Assembly (NCBI GenBank): GCA_900544885.1
Contig: UQWU01000012.1
Coordinates: 1-38,772, forward strand
Source: an uncultured Phascolarctobacterium sp.
GTDB lineage: Bacteria; Bacillota; Negativicutes; Acidaminococcales; Acidaminococcaceae
DNA: 38,772 nt
Reading direction: 5' to 3'
Within the stretch, counting starts at the first letter, position 1. Every line of letters begins with the position of its first letter. Positions 1-8,333 of this stretch are shown piece after piece. A program made the translations under genes and the position numbers. Under the pieces are notes generated by a model that saw only the letters and a list, made by a program, of their open reading frames with translations, ran no database searches and was not told the origin of the DNA.

Positions 1-86
1 AGTGATATATATATTGGTGTATTCCATTATATATTATCTGTACAAAAAATACCCCCTCTGTGTCTAAAATAAGTTTACCACTTCAT

Positions 87-177
87 GCCTGGCTTCCCTT
101 GTAAGGGGAGCCAGGCACCTTTAGGTGACTGCGAGGTTTGGTTGCGTGAATTTTCGCTAGTAGCGAGGTGTGGCACT
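87..177. repeat. Dispersed palindromic repeat candidate
   Basis: A 14-bp stem lies at 87-100 and 103-116, with one T-G wobble. It is followed at once by a small CACCT/AGGTG hairpin (116-127), and further on by a TCGCT/AGCGA hairpin. There is no coding potential and no good T-run. Strings of short perfect hairpins like this resemble the small palindromic intergenic repeats of many Firmicutes. Only one copy is visible here, so the repeat status is inference. Confidence 0.4.
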
Positions 178-181
178 GCAC

Positions 182-220
182 AAAAAATCCCCTCTCTACC
201 TGATATATGGTAAAGAGGGG
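182..220 (-). terminator. Rho-independent terminator of the pentapeptide gene
   Basis: A 12-bp stem (189-200 with 209-220, one mismatch) is followed on the minus strand by a run of T (plus-strand A at 182-187). It lies about 25 bases after the stop codon of the pentapeptide-repeat gene. Confidence 0.85.
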
Positions 221-243
221 AGGAAGTGTTTTTCTAGTTTGCT

Positions 244-993
244 TTACTTATCAACCTTAGCATCAGCTAAAGTAGTAGTACCAAATTGAGTATAATTCAT
301 TTCGGCGTTGCGTAAATCGGTATGATTTAAAACAGCATTGGCCAGTTTAGCTTTATTCAGCTTAGCGTGCTGCAAAAGAGCATAGGAAAGTTTGGCACTA
401 CGTAAATCTGCTTCGGTTAAGTCCGCCTTTTCTAAATGGGCATTATAAAGATTAGCACCAAAGAAAACAGCATTTTTTAAACTAGCTTGACGCAACCACG
501 CATAAGGCAGGTTGGCATAGCTGAAATCAGCAAAGTCGGCATCAAGGGCATCCAATGTTGCTTCTTGTGCTTGGGCGTTGTGCAGTTTCGCGTTTAACAG
601 ATGTGCACCTTGCAGTTGGGCACGGAAGAGTTGTGCGCCGTTTAATTGGGCATTGGTGAAGTCGGCGTCGTTGGCCAAAGCATAGCTGAAATCAGCGTTG
701 TCTAAAATGGCGTTGCGGAAGGTAGCGCGCATGATAATCGCATTATGGAAGTTGGCTTGAGCCAGTTGAGCATTATTGAGGTTGGTGCCGTCTAGGCGGG
801 CTTCTGTAAAGTCGGTGCCGGTAAAGTCTTTGCCGGAGAGGTCCATGCCGGAGAGGTCCGCACCGGAGAGGTCGCCACCAGGGCAGCTAAGACCGCTTTG
901 GGCAGTGGCTAAATCCGCATTGTTATAGGCTAGGGCTGCGCCTGGCAGGGCCAAAAGTACAGCAGTCAGCATTTGACAGATGAATTTTTTCAT
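244..993 (-). CDS. Secreted pentapeptide-repeat protein
   Basis: A 249-residue protein with a clear Sec signal peptide: MKK, a hydrophobic core, then Ala-Leu-Ala near residue 22. The mature part is almost entirely pentapeptide repeats of the A(D/N)LxX type (for example GADLS, NAQLN, KADLT) from about residue 40 to 235. Such repeats fold as a right-handed quadrilateral beta-helix. Export suggests a periplasmic or surface scaffold rather than the cytoplasmic gyrase-protecting Qnr/MfpA type. The DNA for residues about 40-55 holds near-identical short repeats, so this part may vary in copy number. The start has an AAGGAG Shine-Dalgarno 8 bases upstream. It lies 30 bases after the HAD gene and is probably co-transcribed with it. 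The specific function is unknown. Confidence 0.85.
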   Translation of the reverse strand: MKKFICQMLTAVLLALPGAALAYNNADLATAQSGLSCPGGDLSGADLSGMDLSGKDFTGTDFTEARLDGTNLNNAQLAQANFHNAIIMRATFRNAILDNADFSYALANDADFTNAQLNGAQLFRAQLQGAHLLNAKLHNAQAQEATLDALDADFADFSYANLPYAWLRQASLKNAVFFGANLYNAHLEKADLTEADLRSAKLSYALLQHAKLNKAKLANAVLNHTDLRNAEMNYTQFGTTTLADAKVDK

Positions 994-1023
994 AAAGGTT
1001 TCTCCTTCTTTTAGAAAAGGCTT

Positions 1024-1719
1024 TTAGGCCTCATTAAACATAGCTTCCAGCTGTGCAGGGTCATCAGGCAGAGCGTCAATGATTTTCCAAGGTCGGCATT
1101 CCGCAAAGTCTGCACGTTGATAGCTGGAGCCGTCCAGTACGATTAGGCAGCGGGCACCGATGGATTTAGCACAGGCTACGTCGTTAGGTGTGTCACCGAT
1201 AAAAATCAGTGCATCGGGAGTGAGTTGTTCGTGGTTTTCTAAATAAAGACGGGAGAAGGCGATACGGGCTAATTCTTGCCTGTTTTCGCTTACTTCACCG
1301 AAAACGCTGCGATTGAAGTCAAAATATTTTTCTAAAGCATAATATTTTAATTTCAGTTGGGCACCGGTTCGCGTATTTCCTGTTAAAAGGCAGTTTGTAT
1401 ATTGATCTTGCTGATTTTGAAAATATTGCAAGGTTTTTTCAACATTTTTCATTACACGTCCTTCGTGCAGGGGAAGTTCTTTGGGCAGCTGCATATGATA
1501 GCGGATCAAAAGGCCTGCTGCTTCACCGGCATTGCAACGACCGCGTAGACGGGTGACAACACTTTTAATAATATCAGAATCAGTACGTCCTGCCAAGGAT
1601 TCGGTAAAGGCGAACGCATCTAAAAAATAATAATCTTTAATTACATTAATCATGGCGTCCTGACCTGCACCGCCGGACAGAAGCAAAGTGCCGTCGACGT
1701 CCCACATTAAATAATGCAT
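1024..1719 (-). CDS. HAD-superfamily hydrolase (phosphoglycolate phosphatase-like)
   Basis: A 231-residue HAD hydrolase. Motif I is WDVDGTLL at residues 6-13, with the nucleophile Asp7 and acid/base Asp9. A late motif IV, IFIGDTPNDVACAKSIG, provides the metal-binding acidic residues. The cap region inserted after motif I fits subfamily I, as in Gph-type phosphatases acting on small phosphorylated metabolites. The substrate cannot be told from sequence. A strong GAGGAGG ribosome binding site precedes the ATG. It lies downstream of the terminator of the AdoMetDC-like gene and upstream of the pentapeptide gene, so these two genes form a small transcription unit. Confidence 0.85.
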   Translation of the reverse strand: MHYLMWDVDGTLLLSGGAGQDAMINVIKDYYFLDAFAFTESLAGRTDSDIIKSVVTRLRGRCNAGEAAGLLIRYHMQLPKELPLHEGRVMKNVEKTLQYFQNQQDQYTNCLLTGNTRTGAQLKLKYYALEKYFDFNRSVFGEVSENRQELARIAFSRLYLENHEQLTPDALIFIGDTPNDVACAKSIGARCLIVLDGSSYQRADFAECRPWKIIDALPDDPAQLEAMFNEA

Positions 1720-1763
1720 AGTATCCTCCTCGTGATATATTTACTAGATAATAAGCTAAGGTT

Positions 1764-1792
1764 AAAGAAAAAGCTGCCTTGTCGGGCAGCTT
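1764..1792 (-). terminator. Terminator after the AdoMetDC-like gene
   Basis: A perfect 8-bp stem (1771-1778 with 1785-1792), read on the minus strand, is followed by TTTCTTT. It lies 10 bases past the stop codon of the AdoMetDC-like gene. Confidence 0.8.
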
Positions 1793-1801
1793 ATAATTAT
1801 T

Positions 1802-2284
1802 TTAGATAGAACGGGGTTTGAGCATCATTTTTTTCAATTTTTCGCTAACATTTTGAGTGACGTTCTGTGTGCGGCGAATAAATTTGATGTTAGAACGACG
1901 GCTCGGTTTCATATCGGATTGGCTACCGAAATCACCACGGTCTAACAAGGTGATTTTAGATTTGTCAGCATCGAAAGCTACACGCAGATAGCTGGCCATG
2001 GAGGCAGGGTCGGCTTCTTTATGACAGCTGAAAACATCGGCAGTCATAAAACCGATTTCCGGATAAACGTGCAAGGTTACATGACCTTGTTTGCAGATAG
2101 CGGAAAGAGAGTATTCTTTTTGTCCGTCTTCTTGGCAGCAAACTACTTGACAGCTATTCATTTTAAATTCTTCACAGCCGCGGACAAGGATTTCTTCTGC
2201 ATTTTTTACATCAGAAATTTCATCAATGTCGCAGTTGTACATATCTATAGCAATTAACTTACCTGTATAATTTCTTTTTTTCAC
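1802..2284 (-). CDS. S-adenosylmethionine decarboxylase-like protein lacking the pyruvoyl serine
   Basis: A 160-residue protein read from a GTG start at 2284. GAGGTG lies 6 bases upstream, and a longer in-frame ATG has no such site and would lie inside the promoter. The centre, GHVTLHVYPEIGFMTADVFSC (residues 67-87), matches the bacterial AdoMetDC (SpeD/SpeH) core, normally ESHxTIHTWPE...DxFTC. The histidine (H72) and cysteine (C87) are kept, but the serine that self-cleaves to form the pyruvoyl cofactor is Gly67 (codon GGT at 2086-2084, one base from AGT). The C-terminal tail is basic and about 35 residues beyond the core. The protein may be a non-catalytic homologue or have another role. 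No spermidine synthase gene is near. It has its own promoter and terminator. Confidence 0.75.
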   Translation of the reverse strand: MKKRNYTGKLIAIDMYNCDIDEISDVKNAEEILVRGCEEFKMNSCQVVCCQEDGQKEYSLSAICKQGHVTLHVYPEIGFMTADVFSCHKEADPASMASYLRVAFDADKSKITLLDRGDFGSQSDMKPSRRSNIKFIRRTQNVTQNVSEKLKKMMLKPRSI

Positions 2285-2321
2285 TTTCGGCACCTCAAAA
2301 AATAAATATTGAATATATTTA

Positions 2322-2350
2322 ATTATAGCTAACTCGTTGCGTTTTGTAAA
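2322..2350 (-). promoter_or_regulatory. SigA-type promoter for the AdoMetDC-like gene
   Basis: On the minus strand TTTACA (2350-2345), a 17-base spacer and TATAAT (2327-2322). The -10 box ends 37 bases before the GTG start at 2284. Its presence also argues against the longer reading that would begin at 2365. Confidence 0.8.
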
Positions 2351-2365
2351 GACAAAGTAAAACAA

Positions 2366-2861
2366 AAATCAGCCTCTATTGGACAGTATGGACAAAATTT
2401 GTCCAGGTAGGGGAAATGGCATAATTATGGGCAAAACAAGACTTCTTCCTATTGTATATGGACTTATTACTATGGCGATGGATAATAGTTATGCCGATTT
2501 TGTATAGAGCGTAAAATTTTTTAAATATAAATTATTTTTTTAGTTTTATACATATTTAATAATGGGAGTGGCAGGGAAGGAATAAGCCTGTTATTATGAA
2601 TAGGATGCTTATTTTTCTCTCTTTGTTATTCCTCTCGGAAGGGACAGAGGGTAATGCTGTTGCTGATTAAGAAAGGAGTGTCGGGGGGTGTTTAACCGCT
2701 GGAACAGCAAAAGTTTTTAATGTAGTAAACTTCTTCTCGGGTTCTAGAGAAAAGTATTGCTAATTTTATGTGAACAAGCAGGAAAACGTTTCCCCTAGGC
2801 AGAATATTAAAGGTTATATATTATAATTTTTTTAGAAGTCTAGTCAAAGGAGTTGATTTTT
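2366..2861. other. Long divergent intergenic region upstream of lapA
   Basis: Nearly 500 bases without a convincing gene. Besides the palindrome it holds a weak hairpin (AATAAGC near 2581 with GCTTATT near 2609, then T-rich) and a TATAAT at 2822-2827 without a good -35 box. Two tiny open frames (24-26 codons, starting near 2428 and 2597) lack well-placed ribosome binding sites. A long lapA leader or a small RNA is possible, but I recognise no known family. Confidence 0.4.
2390..2404. promoter_or_regulatory. Perfect palindrome, operator candidate
   Basis: GGACAAA-A-TTTGTCC is an exact inverted repeat, and a further GGACA half-site lies 9 bases to its left (2381). It lies about 40 bases upstream of the -35 box of the AdoMetDC-like gene, in the divergent region facing lapA-recJ. 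The regulator is unknown. Confidence 0.35.
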
Positions 2862-3245
2862 ATGCCGTTTTTAATTCTGTTTATTCTGTTGAGCATCGTT
2901 GTAGCGTTATTTGCTATCCAAAATGCTGTAGCAGTATCTTTAAATTTTGCTGTCTGGACTTTTACGTCCTCCTTGGTGCTGGTTATTTTAGGCTCTTTCC
3001 TCATGGGTCTTTTAGTAGCAGCCTGCTTTATGTTGGCGATGAAGGCACGTCACTATTTGCAGGATAGGAAGATGAAGGAAGAGATGGCTAATCTGCAAAG
3101 CGAAAATAAACGTCTGCAAGAGCGTATTGCGATGTTACAGCATACCCAGATGCTGCATAATGAAGCTGACAGAAAAGGCCCCGGTGCAGCTAATGCTCAA
3201 GCACAAGATGCAAAACAAGCTTCCGGACCGAGTGCCGCGAAATGA
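2862..3245 (+). CDS. lapA: LapA-family (DUF1049) small membrane protein
   Basis: A 127-residue protein with two N-terminal membrane segments (about residues 1-20 and 37-62). Between them lies the FAIQNAVAVSLNFAVW motif typical of LapA/DUF1049. A cytoplasmic coiled coil (about 70-100) and an Ala/Gln-rich tail follow. In E. coli LapA works with LapB in LPS assembly control; in Firmicutes the role is unknown. I chose ATG at 2862 because AAAGGAG (2846-2852) is 9 bases upstream. The in-frame TTG at 2853 would abut that site. The stop overlaps the recJ start (ATGA), so the two are probably coupled. Confidence 0.8.
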   Translation: MPFLILFILLSIVVALFAIQNAVAVSLNFAVWTFTSSLVLVILGSFLMGLLVAACFMLAMKARHYLQDRKMKEEMANLQSENKRLQERIAMLQHTQMLHNEADRKGPGAANAQAQDAKQASGPSAAK

Positions 3246-5605
3246 TCAGTGAAGAGAAAATCTGGGATGTTCGCGATTATAACAAGGAAAAGGCCGGTTG
3301 TCTGGCTGCCGAATTAAATATTTCTCCCTTAGTAACAGGGATTTTGCTGGAAAGGGGCTTCGAGGATGTGGAGTCCATGCGTAACTTTTTGTACGGCAGT
3401 GACAAGCCCTTTCATGACCCTTTTCTGCTCAAGGATATGGGTAAGGCCGTAGCACGTATTGAAGAGGCTTTAGCAAAGCAGGAAATGATTACCGTTTACG
3501 GCGATTACGATGTGGACGGTATTAGTGCATCTTCGCTTTTGTATCTTTATCTGCGTGGACGTGGAGCTCAAGCACAGACCTATATTCCTAAACGTAAAAG
3601 TGAAGGCTACGGCTTAAATGACGAAGCTTTAAAGCATATCGCCGAGGGCGGAACTACCTTGGTGATTACTGTGGACTGCGGTATCAGCGGTGTCCATGAG
3701 GTGAAAAACGCACCGCAGTCTTTAGATATTATTATTACTGACCACCATACTGTGCCGGAGCATTTGCCTCCTACTTATGCGATTATCAATCCGAAGCAGG
3801 CCGATTGTACTTATCCCTTTAAGAATTTAAGCGGCGTCGGTGTTGCTTTTAAATTATGCCAGGCTTTGGAGCAAAAAGAGCCGGGTTTATTACCTGATTG
3901 GACAGAGCTGACGGAGCTGGCGGCTTTAGGTACGGTGGCGGATATTGTGCCTTTAGTAGGCGAAAATAGAGAGATTGTCCGCCGTGGCTTGCAAGCGATG
4001 GAAACGACTAAGCTTATCGGGCTCAAGGCTTTGATTAAGGCCAGCGGTTGTCCGGAAATTGGTTTGACTTCGGATAATATAGGTTTTGGTTTAGCACCGC
4101 GGTTAAATGCGGTGGGACGCTTGGAGCACGCTCAATCGGCGGTGGAGCTTTTAGTGACCGACGATGAGGAGAAGGCGGAAAATATTGCTGCTGATTTAAA
4201 TAGAGAAAATGCTTTGCGTCAGGAAATCGGCCGTCAGATTATGGAGGAAGCCGAGTTGCAATTGGCACAACAGGAGCATATTGATACGGCTATTGTGCTG
4301 GCAAGTGAAGGCTGGCATCAAGGTGTTATCGGTATCGTCGCTTCCCGTTTGGTGGAAAAATATCATCTGCCGACTATTTTATTTAGTTTAAATGAGGGTA
4401 TGGCTAAAGGTAGTTGCCGCAGTATTCCTGCTTTGAATTTATATGAGGCTATTGCTGCCGAAGCTGATATTTTGAGCCAGTTCGGCGGACATCATCAGGC
4501 GGCGGGTTTAACTTTGCCTGCGGATAAATTGGCCGAGTTTACGACACGTTTTAAAAATTATGTCCGTGAACATTTAAAACCGGAAGATTACTATTTGCAT
4601 CAGATTGTAGATTGTTCTATTTCCGGAACCGGCGAGATTACCGTACGCGATTTAGAGGAGTTATCTTTATTAGAACCCTGCGGCTGCGAAAATCCTGCCC
4701 CTGTTTTTGCTTTTCATCATGCAGTATTGCGTGGTGCCAGAGCCATGGGCAAGGAGCGTAATCACTTGCAATTTAATCTGGAGAAGGGTGATTATTCCTA
4801 TCGCTGCGTGATGTGGAACAGTGCCGATTTATTACCGTTCTTGTTTGAAAGTATGCTTGCCGATGTGGCCTTTCAGCCGAAGATTAATGTCTGGAATAAC
4901 AAAACAAGCGTCCAGCTTCATGCAGTAGGGATTAAGCAGGAGCTTGCTTTAGGCGATTTACGCCAGAATCTTGATGATAAATGGTTTACTTTGCAGTCTT
5001 TGGCTCGAGTAAAGGAAAAAGTTTTAGTGTGCCTTGAAGATGATAGCGAGGTTGCTGTTATCAAAGTCCGTGGGCAAGAGCAAGGTTTAGCAAAGTATTT
5101 AGAATTTATAAGCTATGCCGATTTATTAGCACGCAAAGACGTTTTGCCGCCTAATTTAACAGTGGTGCTTTGGCAGCTGCCGCAAGTTTCGCTGAAAAGC
5201 GTGCTTAATAAACTTCAGGAGCTTAAAGCTCGCGTAGTCTTCATGCTTTTCAATCATCAGGATGAAAACGAGCTTTTACGTCAATTGTTTATGCATTGTC
5301 CTGATAGAGAGGCTATGGCCGTGGCTTATAAAACCGTGATGCAGCTTTTGCAGGAGCAGACGGAAGTGCCGTGGGCTGTGCTTTGCCGGGAGCATGGCGA
5401 TAAAGTAAGCCCGGAGGCTGTAAAAATTATGCAGGAGCTTGCCTTTATTACTGTCAATGATGGTATAATAAAAAAAGGTATTATAAAACGCTGTGCGTTG
5501 CAGGATGCACCCCTTTTTGTTAAACTGCAAGAGAAGCGTGCAAGCTTAGAGCAAAGCTATAAAGAAAATTTACGTATGAGTCAATTTGAGCTTTTACGCT
5601 GTTGA
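3242..5605 (+). CDS. recJ: Single-stranded-DNA-specific exonuclease RecJ
   Basis: A 787-residue member of the DHH phosphoesterase family, close to the usual length in Firmicutes. Visible motifs are DYDVDG (88-93), DHH (167-169), GFGLAPRLNAVGR (about 280-292) and GGHH of the DHHA1 domain (415-418). These give the two-manganese 5'-3' single-strand exonuclease used in recombination, mismatch and base excision repair. After the OB-fold (about 455-560) comes a C-terminal extension of some 200 residues, as in Bacillus and Clostridium RecJ. ATG overlaps the lapA stop by 4 bases. It is the second gene of the lapA-aspS run. Confidence 0.95.
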   Translation: MISEEKIWDVRDYNKEKAGCLAAELNISPLVTGILLERGFEDVESMRNFLYGSDKPFHDPFLLKDMGKAVARIEEALAKQEMITVYGDYDVDGISASSLLYLYLRGRGAQAQTYIPKRKSEGYGLNDEALKHIAEGGTTLVITVDCGISGVHEVKNAPQSLDIIITDHHTVPEHLPPTYAIINPKQADCTYPFKNLSGVGVAFKLCQALEQKEPGLLPDWTELTELAALGTVADIVPLVGENREIVRRGLQAMETTKLIGLKALIKASGCPEIGLTSDNIGFGLAPRLNAVGRLEHAQSAVELLVTDDEEKAENIAADLNRENALRQEIGRQIMEEAELQLAQQEHIDTAIVLASEGWHQGVIGIVASRLVEKYHLPTILFSLNEGMAKGSCRSIPALNLYEAIAAEADILSQFGGHHQAAGLTLPADKLAEFTTRFKNYVREHLKPEDYYLHQIVDCSISGTGEITVRDLEELSLLEPCGCENPAPVFAFHHAVLRGARAMGKERNHLQFNLEKGDYSYRCVMWNSADLLPFLFESMLADVAFQPKINVWNNKTSVQLHAVGIKQELALGDLRQNLDDKWFTLQSLARVKEKVLVCLEDDSEVAVIKVRGQEQGLAKYLEFISYADLLARKDVLPPNLTVVLWQLPQVSLKSVLNKLQELKARVVFMLFNHQDENELLRQLFMHCPDREAMAVAYKTVMQLLQEQTEVPWAVLCREHGDKVSPEAVKIMQELAFITVNDGIIKKGIIKRCALQDAPLFVKLQEKRASLEQSYKENLRMSQFELLRC

Positions 5606-5630
5606 CTTGTCATAGATAGGAGTGGGGAAA

Positions 5631-7868
5631 ATGCCCTCATCAAATACGAATATTAATGATGCAGAGGAATTATTTGCTAAAATAGAAGCGTATCTCACCC
5701 AGGAGCAGACTGCCTTTGTCCGTCAAGCTTATGAGCTGGCGGCGGAGGCTCATTCTGCACAGGTGCGTAAGTCCGGTGAGCCGTACATTATTCATCCCAT
5801 CGGCGTGGTCGGTATTTTGGTCGGTTTGCAGATGGATGATAAAACCTTGGCGGCTGCCTTCCTACATGATGTGGTGGAGGACACGGATTATACTTTAGAG
5901 GATATTAAAGAACGCTTTGGTGTTGTCGTAGCCAATTTGGTTGACGGTGTGACAAAGTTAGGCAAAATTGAATATATTTCCAAGGAAGATAGACAGATTG
6001 AAAACTACCGTAAGATGTTTCTGGCTATGGCCAGGGATATTCGTGTGGTGCTGATTAAGTTGGCTGACCGTTTGCATAATATGCGGACGATGAAATATAT
6101 GCCCGTTTATAAGCAACAGTCTATTTCCCGGGAAACTTTAGAGATTTATGCTCCTTTAGCTCATAGATTAGGTATTTATACTATTAAATGGGAGTTAGAG
6201 GATTTGGCTTTCCGTTATATGGAGCCGGAGATTTATTATAATCTGGTAGAGCAGGTTAAAATCAAACGCCGTGAACGGGAAGATATGATTAACGAAGCCA
6301 TGGATACTTTGAAAGATGCTGTGGAAAAAGCAGGTATCCGTTGTGAGATTCAGGGACGACCGAAGAATTTTTACAGCATTCATAAGAAGATGCTGCGTGA
6401 CCATAAGGAATTAAGCGAGATTTATGATTTACTGGCTATCCGCGTGCTTGTTGATACAGTGAAGGATTGTTATGGTACTTTAGGTATTGTGCATAGTATG
6501 TGGCGTCCTATCCCTGGTCGCTTTAAGGATTATGTAGCTGTGCCGAAGTCCAATATGTACCAGTCATTGCATACTACTGTTTTAAGTTCTGCCGGTCAAC
6601 CGTTAGAGATTCAGATTCGTACTTTTGAAATGCACCGTATTAGTGAATACGGTATTGCTGCCCATTGGCGTTATAAAGAAAGCGGCGGCAGCAAGGCTCC
6701 TTGCGGTGATAAAGGTTTTGATGCTAAGCTTTCCTGGCTGCGTCAATTGCTGGAATGGCATAAGGATATGAATGATTCCCGCGATTTCGTCAATACGGTC
6801 AAGATGGATATTTTTGCCGATGAGGTCTTTGTCTTTACTCCTCGCGGTGATGTTATTGACCTGCCTGTCAGCAGTGTACCTATTGATTTTGCGTACCGCA
6901 TTCATACGGATGTCGGTAATCGTTGCGTAGGTGCTAAGGTTAACGGACGTATCGTGCCTTTGGATTACCGCTTGAAGAACGGCGATATTGTGGAGGTTAT
7001 TACTTCTAAACAGTCTAACGGTCCGAGCCGTGATTGGATTAATATTGTCGGTTCCAATGATACCCGTAATAAAATCAAGAACTGGTTTAAGAAGGAGCGT
7101 CGTGAGGAAAATATCGTCAAGGGACGCGAGATGCTGGAGCGTGAGGTGAAACGCTTGGGCTACGAGCCACGGTTGATGATGACACCGGAGAAACTGCGTC
7201 TTGTGGGCGGTAAATTGCGTATCGACAGCGACGAGAACTTATTGGCTACCTTGGGCTATGGTGGTGTTACTTTAAATACCGTCATTTCTAAATTGGTGGA
7301 TGTGTATAAAAAAGAGCAGAAGCTGGATACGAATAAGGATTTGGCACAGGTGCTGGCCGAGCTGAAGCCACGTAAATCCATGGCTAAGGCTAGTCACGGT
7401 ATCCTCGTTAAAGGTGAAGAGGGTATCATGGTTAAGCTGGCCCGTTGTTGCAGTCCGATTCCCGGGGATAAGGTTATCGGTTATATTACCCGTGGTAACG
7501 GTGTTTCTGTGCATCGTGCTGATTGTCCTAATGTTTTAACGAATAATCCTGAGGAGCAAAGTCGTTTGATTGAGGTTTCTTGGGATGTGGGTATTAATGA
7601 TGTTTATAAAGTAAATATTATTGTTACAGGTCAGGATCGTCCGGGACTGATGATTGATGTGATGAATGCTACTAGCGAAACGAAGATAAATATCTTTTCC
7701 TTGAGCTGTCATACGGATAAAAATAAAATTGCGCATATGCACATGGGCTTAGATATTACCAGTATCGACCAATTAGAGTTCTTTATGAATCGTATCCGCC
7801 GTATGAAGGGCGTGTATAGTGTAGAGCGTGTGGTGAGTACAGCTAGTAGTGGAGGAAAGTATAGATGA
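5631..7868 (+). CDS. rel: Bifunctional (p)ppGpp synthetase/hydrolase Rel
   Basis: A 745-residue long RSH protein making and degrading (p)ppGpp in the stringent response. The hydrolase HD domain shows HDVVEDT (79-85). The synthetase domain follows, and RFKD at 297-300 is the RxKD form of bifunctional enzymes (monofunctional RelA has ExDD). Next come a TGS domain (DEVFVFTPRGDVIDLP), a helical region, a Cys motif (ARCCSPIPGD...HRADCPN) and a C-terminal ACT domain. ATG 5631 is chosen because AGGAG ends 8 bases before it; the GTG at 5622 overlaps that site. The stop overlaps dtd by 4 bases. The rel-dtd pair is a conserved Firmicutes arrangement. Confidence 0.95.
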   Translation: MPSSNTNINDAEELFAKIEAYLTQEQTAFVRQAYELAAEAHSAQVRKSGEPYIIHPIGVVGILVGLQMDDKTLAAAFLHDVVEDTDYTLEDIKERFGVVVANLVDGVTKLGKIEYISKEDRQIENYRKMFLAMARDIRVVLIKLADRLHNMRTMKYMPVYKQQSISRETLEIYAPLAHRLGIYTIKWELEDLAFRYMEPEIYYNLVEQVKIKRREREDMINEAMDTLKDAVEKAGIRCEIQGRPKNFYSIHKKMLRDHKELSEIYDLLAIRVLVDTVKDCYGTLGIVHSMWRPIPGRFKDYVAVPKSNMYQSLHTTVLSSAGQPLEIQIRTFEMHRISEYGIAAHWRYKESGGSKAPCGDKGFDAKLSWLRQLLEWHKDMNDSRDFVNTVKMDIFADEVFVFTPRGDVIDLPVSSVPIDFAYRIHTDVGNRCVGAKVNGRIVPLDYRLKNGDIVEVITSKQSNGPSRDWINIVGSNDTRNKIKNWFKKERREENIVKGREMLEREVKRLGYEPRLMMTPEKLRLVGGKLRIDSDENLLATLGYGGVTLNTVISKLVDVYKKEQKLDTNKDLAQVLAELKPRKSMAKASHGILVKGEEGIMVKLARCCSPIPGDKVIGYITRGNGVSVHRADCPNVLTNNPEEQSRLIEVSWDVGINDVYKVNIIVTGQDRPGLMIDVMNATSETKINIFSLSCHTDKNKIAHMHMGLDITSIDQLEFFMNRIRRMKGVYSVERVVSTASSGGKYR

Positions 7869-8314
7869 GAGCAATTGTACAGCGTGTAGATAGAGCCAGT
7901 GTTACTGTTGATGGGAATGTGACAGGTAAGGCAGGCAAGGGACTTTTGGTGCTTTTAGGCGTTGCCGATGGCGATAGCGACAAGGATTTGCATTATATTG
8001 TGGATAAGGTTTGCGGTCTGCGTATTTTTGAGGACGAAAACGAGAAGATGAATTTATCTGTGAAGGATATCGGCGGTGAAATCTTAGCTGTATCCCAGTT
8101 TACTTTGTACGGTGACTGCCGTAAAGGTAAGCGTCCGTCCTTTGATAAAGCGGCTAAACCTGATATCGCTAACGAATATTATGAGCAGTTTGTCGCTCAA
8201 TGCCGTCAGCAGGGGTTACATGTGGAAACAGGTGTCTTCCGTGCGCATATGCTGGTGGAGCTGGTTAATAATGGACCGGTAACTATTTTGTTAGACAGTA
8301 CGAAATTATTTTAA
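7865..8314 (+). CDS. dtd: D-aminoacyl-tRNA deacylase
   Basis: A 149-residue DTD, the full family length. It frees tRNAs mischarged with D-amino acids and also glycine from tRNA-Ala. The signature SQFTLYGD (about residue 78) and the C-terminal NNGPVT motif (near 137-142), which forms the cross-subunit Gly-cisPro-type active site, are both present. It overlaps the rel stop (ATGA) and is followed by the metallo-hydrolase gene after 19 bases. Confidence 0.95.
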   Translation: MRAIVQRVDRASVTVDGNVTGKAGKGLLVLLGVADGDSDKDLHYIVDKVCGLRIFEDENEKMNLSVKDIGGEILAVSQFTLYGDCRKGKRPSFDKAAKPDIANEYYEQFVAQCRQQGLHVETGVFRAHMLVELVNNGPVTILLDSTKLF

Positions 8315-8333
8315 GCTTTTTGAGGAGGATTTC

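Larger units (their letters stand above)
1..243. other. Intergenic edge region
   Basis: Holds the palindromic repeat and the minus-strand terminator listed separately. The first 80 bases are AT-rich and show no recognisable feature. Confidence 0.5.

Noticed and set aside
2428..2670. Two very short open frames (24-26 codons), one with a signal-like hydrophobic stretch
   Set aside because: The nearest purine-rich stretches are 14 bases away and there is no family support.
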